From: Syntrophales bacterium
Lineage (GTDB): Bacteria > Desulfobacterota > Syntrophia > Syntrophales > UBA8958
Assembly: GCA_023231165.1 (NCBI GenBank)
Contig: JALNVY010000081.1
Span: 1-9,768 of the forward strand
Length of the DNA: 9,768 nucleotides
Reading direction: 5' to 3'
Shown here in pieces: positions 7,119 through 9,768 of this stretch. The position numbers and the translations under genes were made by a program. Every line of letters starts with the position of its first letter. Position 1 is the stretch's first letter. The notes beneath the pieces were generated by a model, which did not search any database, was not told the origin of the DNA, and saw nothing but the letters and a program-made list of their open reading frames with translations.

Positions 7119-8027
7119 ATGAGCATTGTTGAAAAGATTTTGCAGCTGAAGAAAGAAAGAAACGCCGTTATCCTCGCCCACAACTATCAGATTCCCGAGG
7201 TGCAGGATATCGCCGATTTTGTGGGCGACTCCCTCGGATTGAGTATCCAGGCGGCAAAAACGGACGCCGATGTCATTGTCTTCTGCGGTGTCCATTTCAT
7301 GGCGGAAACGGCCAAGATCCTCTCTCCCGGAAAAATCGTGCTCCTCCCGGAAAAGGCGGCCGGTTGCCCTATGGCGGACATGATCAACGCCGATCAGCTC
7401 CGTACACTGAAGGCGGAGCACCCCGGGGCAAAGGTCCTTTGTTATGTCAACACTACCGCCGCCGTCAAGGCGGAGTGCGATCTCTGCTGCACCTCCGCCA
7501 ACGCCGTCCGGATGGTCCGGGAGGGGCTGAAGGATGCGGAAGAAATCATCTTCGTTCCCGATAAGTATTTGGCCGATTACGTATCGACGCAGACGGGTCG
7601 TTCTTTTATCGTTTGGCCGGGATTCTGCCCCACCCACGCCCGCATCCTGCCGGAGAATGTCCTCCAGGAAAAGGAACTCCATCCGGAAGCAGTGGTGATC
7701 GCCCATCCCGAGTGCCCCCCGGAATTACGCCAATTGGCCGACTGTGTGACCTCCACGGAGGGGATGTGCGGCTATGCTAAGGAGACCAAAGCCAAAGAGA
7801 TCATTGTCGCCACGGAACGGGGCATCCTCCATCGCTTGCGGAAGGAAAATCCCGATAAGGTATTCTATCCGGCCTCCAAATTTGCCCTCTGCATGAATAT
7901 GAAACTGATCCAGTTAGAAAAGATTCTTTGGGCATTGGAAGACATGGAGCATGAAATCATCGTTCCCGAAGATATTGCCGATCAGGCCCGGGCGAGCATC
8001 CAGCGGATGCTCGATTTCAGAGAATGA
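7119..8027 (+). CDS. nadA: quinolinate synthase A
   Basis: NadA condenses iminoaspartate with dihydroxyacetone phosphate to quinolinate in NAD synthesis, using an oxygen-sensitive [4Fe-4S] cluster. The 302 residues match the compact thermophile-type NadA rather than the roughly 347 residues of E. coli. The three cluster cysteines are C83 in AGCPMAD, C170 in GFCPTH and C258 in FALCMNMK, one in each of the three pseudo-repeat domains. Active-site stretches AHNYQ (20-24), VNTTAAVKAECD (110-121) and AHPECP (195-200) are present. The gene starts 17 bases after mnmA with AAAGGA upstream. L-aspartate oxidase (nadB) and nadC are not in the window. Its place next to the Fe-S assembly genes fits its need for a cluster, but the link may be only operon convenience. 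Confidence 0.95.
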   Translation: MSIVEKILQLKKERNAVILAHNYQIPEVQDIADFVGDSLGLSIQAAKTDADVIVFCGVHFMAETAKILSPGKIVLLPEKAAGCPMADMINADQLRTLKAEHPGAKVLCYVNTTAAVKAECDLCCTSANAVRMVREGLKDAEEIIFVPDKYLADYVSTQTGRSFIVWPGFCPTHARILPENVLQEKELHPEAVVIAHPECPPELRQLADCVTSTEGMCGYAKETKAKEIIVATERGILHRLRKENPDKVFYPASKFALCMNMKLIQLEKILWALEDMEHEIIVPEDIADQARASIQRMLDFRE

Positions 8028-8055
8028 GACCATATTGTGCGATTAAGGAGATAAA

Positions 8056-8505
8056 ATGACCAGAGGCGTTGTTGTTGCTGTTTGTCACAGCGATCAGAAA
8101 GGGACCCGCAAGGCGCCCATACCGTCAGGCATCTTCATAGAAGACTGCGGCATGTCCGGAGACGCCCATGCAGAGAAAGGCATTATGCGGCAGGTTAGCC
8201 TTCTTGCTGAGGGCAGCATTGAGAAGATGAAAAAGCTGGGCATTGAAGTGGGCCCAGGGGATTTCGCCGAGAATCTTACCGTCTCCGGGCTGGAGTTACA
8301 CCGCCTGCCGCCGGGAACGCGCCTGCGGTTCGGGTCCGAGGTTCTCCTGGAAATAACCCAGATCGGTAAGGCCTGCCATAAGGGTTGCGCCATATTCGAA
8401 CAGGTGGGGACGTGCATTATGCCCAAGGAGGGAGTCTTTGCCCGGGTGATTCGGGGCGGCGTCGTAAACACCGGGGATACCGTCGAGATCGCCAGGCAAG
8501 TTTGA
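8056..8505 (+). CDS. small single-domain MOSC protein
   Basis: MOSC domains form the C-terminus of molybdenum-cofactor sulfurases and also occur alone. They are thought to bind or carry sulfur, or to bind the cofactor. The 149 residues form one domain without the N-terminal beta-barrel of YcbX types. Family marks are GDAHAEKG (35-42), the RQVSLL strand (45-50), GDFAENLTV (68-76) and the cysteine-bearing GKACHKGC (104-111). C107, C111 and C120 are grouped in a short span; C107 is the best candidate for the conserved MOSC cysteine. A strong AAGGAG at 8045-8050 supports the start. The stop codon TGA (8503-8505) shares its last two bases with the repeat element that follows. Function here is unknown: a sulfur acceptor for the nearby desulfurase, a cofactor-handling protein and a YiiM-like detoxification role are all open. 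Confidence 0.85.
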   Translation: MTRGVVVAVCHSDQKGTRKAPIPSGIFIEDCGMSGDAHAEKGIMRQVSLLAEGSIEKMKKLGIEVGPGDFAENLTVSGLELHRLPPGTRLRFGSEVLLEITQIGKACHKGCAIFEQVGTCIMPKEGVFARVIRGGVVNTGDTVEIARQV

Positions 8506-8628
8506 CGGCTTCGTAAAAAGTCCGGATGCTGCGTTGCGCTGCATCCTTCGTCACTGCGGCGTACGCGAAGTACGCCTCATGACTCAGGATTTGCGCGCCT
8601 TGCCTGCGGATCTTTTTACGAAGCCGTC
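8504..8628 (+). mobile_element. MITE-like element, 125 bp, with 17-bp perfect terminal inverted repeats
   Basis: GACGGCTTCGTAAAAAG (8504-8520) is the exact reverse complement of CTTTTTACGAAGCCGTC (8612-8628). Pairing continues inside with TCCG (8521-8524) and CGGA (8607-8610) after one bulged base. The interior holds two more hairpins: GGATGC/GCATCC (8524-8529, 8541-8546) and GGCGTAC/GTACGCC (8558-8564, 8570-8576). This is the shape of a small non-autonomous element or a large REP/BIME-type unit. No open frame within it looks like a transposase, and no clear target duplication is visible. I recall similar sequences scattered in deltaproteobacterial genomes, but I cannot verify copy number here. 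As RNA it would fold into a long branched hairpin. Confidence 0.75.
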
Positions 8629-8641
8629 GATTATGACCATT

Positions 8642-8695
8642 TTTTTGCCTATTTACGAACTCGTCAAGTTTTACGAACTCGTAAATAGGCAAAAA
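8642..8695 (+). repeat. 17-bp perfect inverted repeat with an internal direct repeat
   Basis: TTTTTGCCTATTTACGA (8642-8658) is the exact reverse complement of TCGTAAATAGGCAAAAA (8679-8695), with a 20-base loop. Overlapping this, the 13-mer TTTACGAACTCGT occurs twice in direct orientation at 8652-8664 and 8670-8682. The stem is different in sequence from the MITE-like element 13 bases upstream, apart from sharing TTTACGA. In the + direction the stem is followed by A residues, not T. Read on the minus strand it resembles a terminator (stem then TTTTT), but there is no minus-strand gene for it to serve. Confidence 0.75.
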
Positions 8696-8697
8696 TA

Positions 8698-8738
8698 TCC
8701 CTCCCCTTCAAGGGGAGGGATGGGGTGGGGATGGGTTT
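8698..8738 (+). repeat. dispersed GC-rich repeat, copy 2
   Basis: This is the second copy of the repeat at 3788-3828. It is the more symmetric one: CCCTCCCCTT (8699-8708) and AAGGGGAGGG (8710-8719) are perfect inverted arms around a single C. The GGGGTGGGGATGG tail (8722-8734) follows. After the shared part the two copies diverge. It lies between the inverted repeat at 8642-8695 and the start of the serine acetyltransferase gene. A poly-purine stretch (8744-8756) downstream may add to local structure. Confidence 0.8.
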
Positions 8739-8781
8739 CTTGAAGGGGGAGGAAATAAGTTAATTTTGAGAGAGTATAGCT

Positions 8782-9732
8782 ATGGATAAAGGAAAGGAAA
8801 TTGATCTGGCGGCGGTAGTGGATGCCCTGTGCGTTACGAACAACGGCTTCTCCGGGGCCATGCGCCGGGATCAGAATGACCAGCCACTTCCCTCCCGGGA
8901 TGTGATCATTGAAATCGTCGAAGCCCTGCGCTCCGTTCTGTTTCCGGGATATTTCGGTTTTTCCGGACTCAGGGCAAACAGTGTCCACTTTCACGTGGGG
9001 GCCACCCTGGACCGTCTGCGCCCGATTCTTGAGGAACAGATAAAAAGAGGACTTTGCTTTTCCTGTGTCCGGGGTGACGATTCCATCCGGCCCCTCCATA
9101 GCAGAGACTGCTGCCCCGATTGCGATCGTCGGCCCGAAGATGTTACCAGCCGCTTCCTGGACCGCCTGCCCGCTATCCAGCGCCTTCTGTCCACAGATGT
9201 CCAGGCTTCCTTTGAAGGCGACCCCGCTGCCTCCAGCTCCGATGAGGTCATCTTCTGTTATCCCGGTCTCCTGGCGATCACTAATTACCGCCTCGCCCAC
9301 GAACTCCATCTCCTGGAAGTTCCTCTCATCTCCCGGATGATGACCGAGTATGCCCACAGTATTACGGGGATCGACATTCACCCCGGGGCGTCCATCGGTA
9401 GATATTTCTTTATTGACCATGGCACGGGAGTGGTTATAGGGGAAACCTGCCTTATCGGTGACCGGGTGCGCATTTACCAGGGGGTAACCCTGGGGGCCAA
9501 GAGCTTCAAACTGGATGAAGAGGGCAAGCCTCTCAAGGGCGTTCCCCGTCATCCCGTCGTAGAAGACGATGTGACTATCTATTCCGGGGCAACCATTCTG
9601 GGCCGTGTCACGATCGGCAGAGGCTCCATCATCGGCGGTAATGTCTGGCTCGTCGAGAGCGTGCCGCCCAACAGCCGGATCTCCCAGGCCCAGACCCGGC
9701 AGGAGCTTTATGAAAACGGCGCCGGGATCTGA
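8782..9732 (+). CDS. serine O-acetyltransferase (long, EpsC-like form)
   Basis: This enzyme acetylates serine from acetyl-CoA to O-acetylserine, the substrate of the CysK encoded at 1577-2503. At 316 residues it is longer than E. coli CysE (273). An N-terminal helical domain (about 1-180) carries LFPGYFGF (53-60) and DVQASFEGDPAA (139-150). It also holds a cysteine cluster, C92-x2-C95 and C110-C111-x2-C114. The left-handed beta-helix follows from about 197. Catalytic residues by comparison with CysE are D198 in GIDIHPGA, H213 in IDHGTGVVIGET and H257 in RHPVV. The last residues are ENGAGI; a C-terminal isoleucine is what inserts into the CysK active site in the cysteine synthase complex. A TGA at 8767-8769 in frame rules out an earlier start. 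GAGAG (8770-8774) is a modest ribosome binding site. The 276-base repeat-filled gap upstream may separate it from the main operon. The gene name cysE would be functionally fair. Confidence 0.92.
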   Translation: MDKGKEIDLAAVVDALCVTNNGFSGAMRRDQNDQPLPSRDVIIEIVEALRSVLFPGYFGFSGLRANSVHFHVGATLDRLRPILEEQIKRGLCFSCVRGDDSIRPLHSRDCCPDCDRRPEDVTSRFLDRLPAIQRLLSTDVQASFEGDPAASSSDEVIFCYPGLLAITNYRLAHELHLLEVPLISRMMTEYAHSITGIDIHPGASIGRYFFIDHGTGVVIGETCLIGDRVRIYQGVTLGAKSFKLDEEGKPLKGVPRHPVVEDDVTIYSGATILGRVTIGRGSIIGGNVWLVESVPPNSRISQAQTRQELYENGAGI

Positions 9733-9753
9733 ACGGGGGAAATCATGGTGGAA

Positions 9754-9768
9754 CAGATTTGAAATCTG
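9754..9768 (+). repeat. 15-base palindrome at the window edge
   Basis: CAGATTT (9754-9760) and AAATCTG (9762-9768) are perfect inverted arms around one G, cut by the window end. An ATG at 9745 with GGGGGA before it reads only MVEQI before a TGA at 9760-9762, so no gene start is called. The palindrome could be part of a longer repeat or a terminator beyond the edge. Confidence 0.3.

Noticed and set aside
8504..8738. CRISPR array or phage attachment site in the repeat-rich gap
   Set aside because: There are no regularly spaced identical repeats with unique spacers, and no cas, integrase or tRNA gene nearby. Inverted-repeat elements explain the structure.
8417..8743. Open frames on both strands across the repeats between the MOSC and serine acetyltransferase genes
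   Set aside because: They are translations of the repeat elements, such as PSPSRGGMGWGW from the GC-rich repeat. They resemble no family and follow the repeat boundaries, so I treat them as spurious.
8671..9552. Long minus-strand open frame (293 codons) opposite the serine acetyltransferase
   Set aside because: It mirrors a secure gene on the + strand, runs into the repeat, and shows no recognisable domain. High GC with G/C-ending codons commonly opens the opposite strand.
9745..9762. Start of a new gene after the serine acetyltransferase
   Set aside because: The ATG has a fair ribosome binding site, but the frame stops after five codons.

Overview
This 9.8 kb window carries ten complete genes, all on the + strand, that form a sulfur-centred core-metabolism locus. 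In order they encode O-acetylhomoserine sulfhydrylase (metY), cysteine synthase (cysK), a homoserine O-acyltransferase (metX), MetW, a NifS/IscS cysteine desulfurase, an IscU/NifU-type Fe-S scaffold, the tRNA 2-thiouridylase MnmA, quinolinate synthase NadA, a small MOSC-domain protein and a serine O-acetyltransferase. The set of families, the metX-metW pairing, the NifS-IscU-MnmA cluster and the style of the intergenic repeats suggest a Deltaproteobacterium (Desulfobacterota), perhaps an anaerobic syntroph such as the Syntrophales. That placement is inferred from recall of gene families and was not tested by a search.

Layout. Positions 1-48 may be the 3' end of an upstream gene. Positions 49-266 hold a leader that can fold, followed by a clear intrinsic terminator about 30 bases before metY, which suggests transcription attenuation of the whole cluster. 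metY-cysK, metW-nifS and iscU-mnmA overlap by ATGA (4 bases). The cysK-metX gap is 81 bases, the metX-metW gap is 65 bases and holds a dispersed repeat, and the remaining gaps up to the MOSC gene are 17-28 bases. The 276-base gap between the MOSC gene and the serine acetyltransferase is packed with three repeat elements: a 125-bp MITE-like element with 17-bp terminal inverted repeats, a 17-bp inverted repeat of a different family, and a second copy of the repeat seen between metX and metW.

How the genes work together. Serine acetyltransferase makes O-acetylserine, and CysK adds sulfide to give cysteine. MetX (probably with MetW) activates homoserine, and MetY adds sulfide to give homocysteine directly. 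NifS takes sulfur from cysteine and passes it to IscU for Fe-S clusters and to MnmA for tRNA thiolation. NadA is an Fe-S enzyme that would use those clusters. The MOSC protein belongs to a family linked to sulfur carriage in molybdenum-cofactor biology, but its role here is unknown.

I see no clearly undescribed defence, mobile or signalling system. The points most worth following are the leader/terminator before metY, the repeat cluster at 8504-8738 (one element supplies two bases of a stop codon), a cysteine pair motif in the serine acetyltransferase, and the uncertain acyl donor of MetX.
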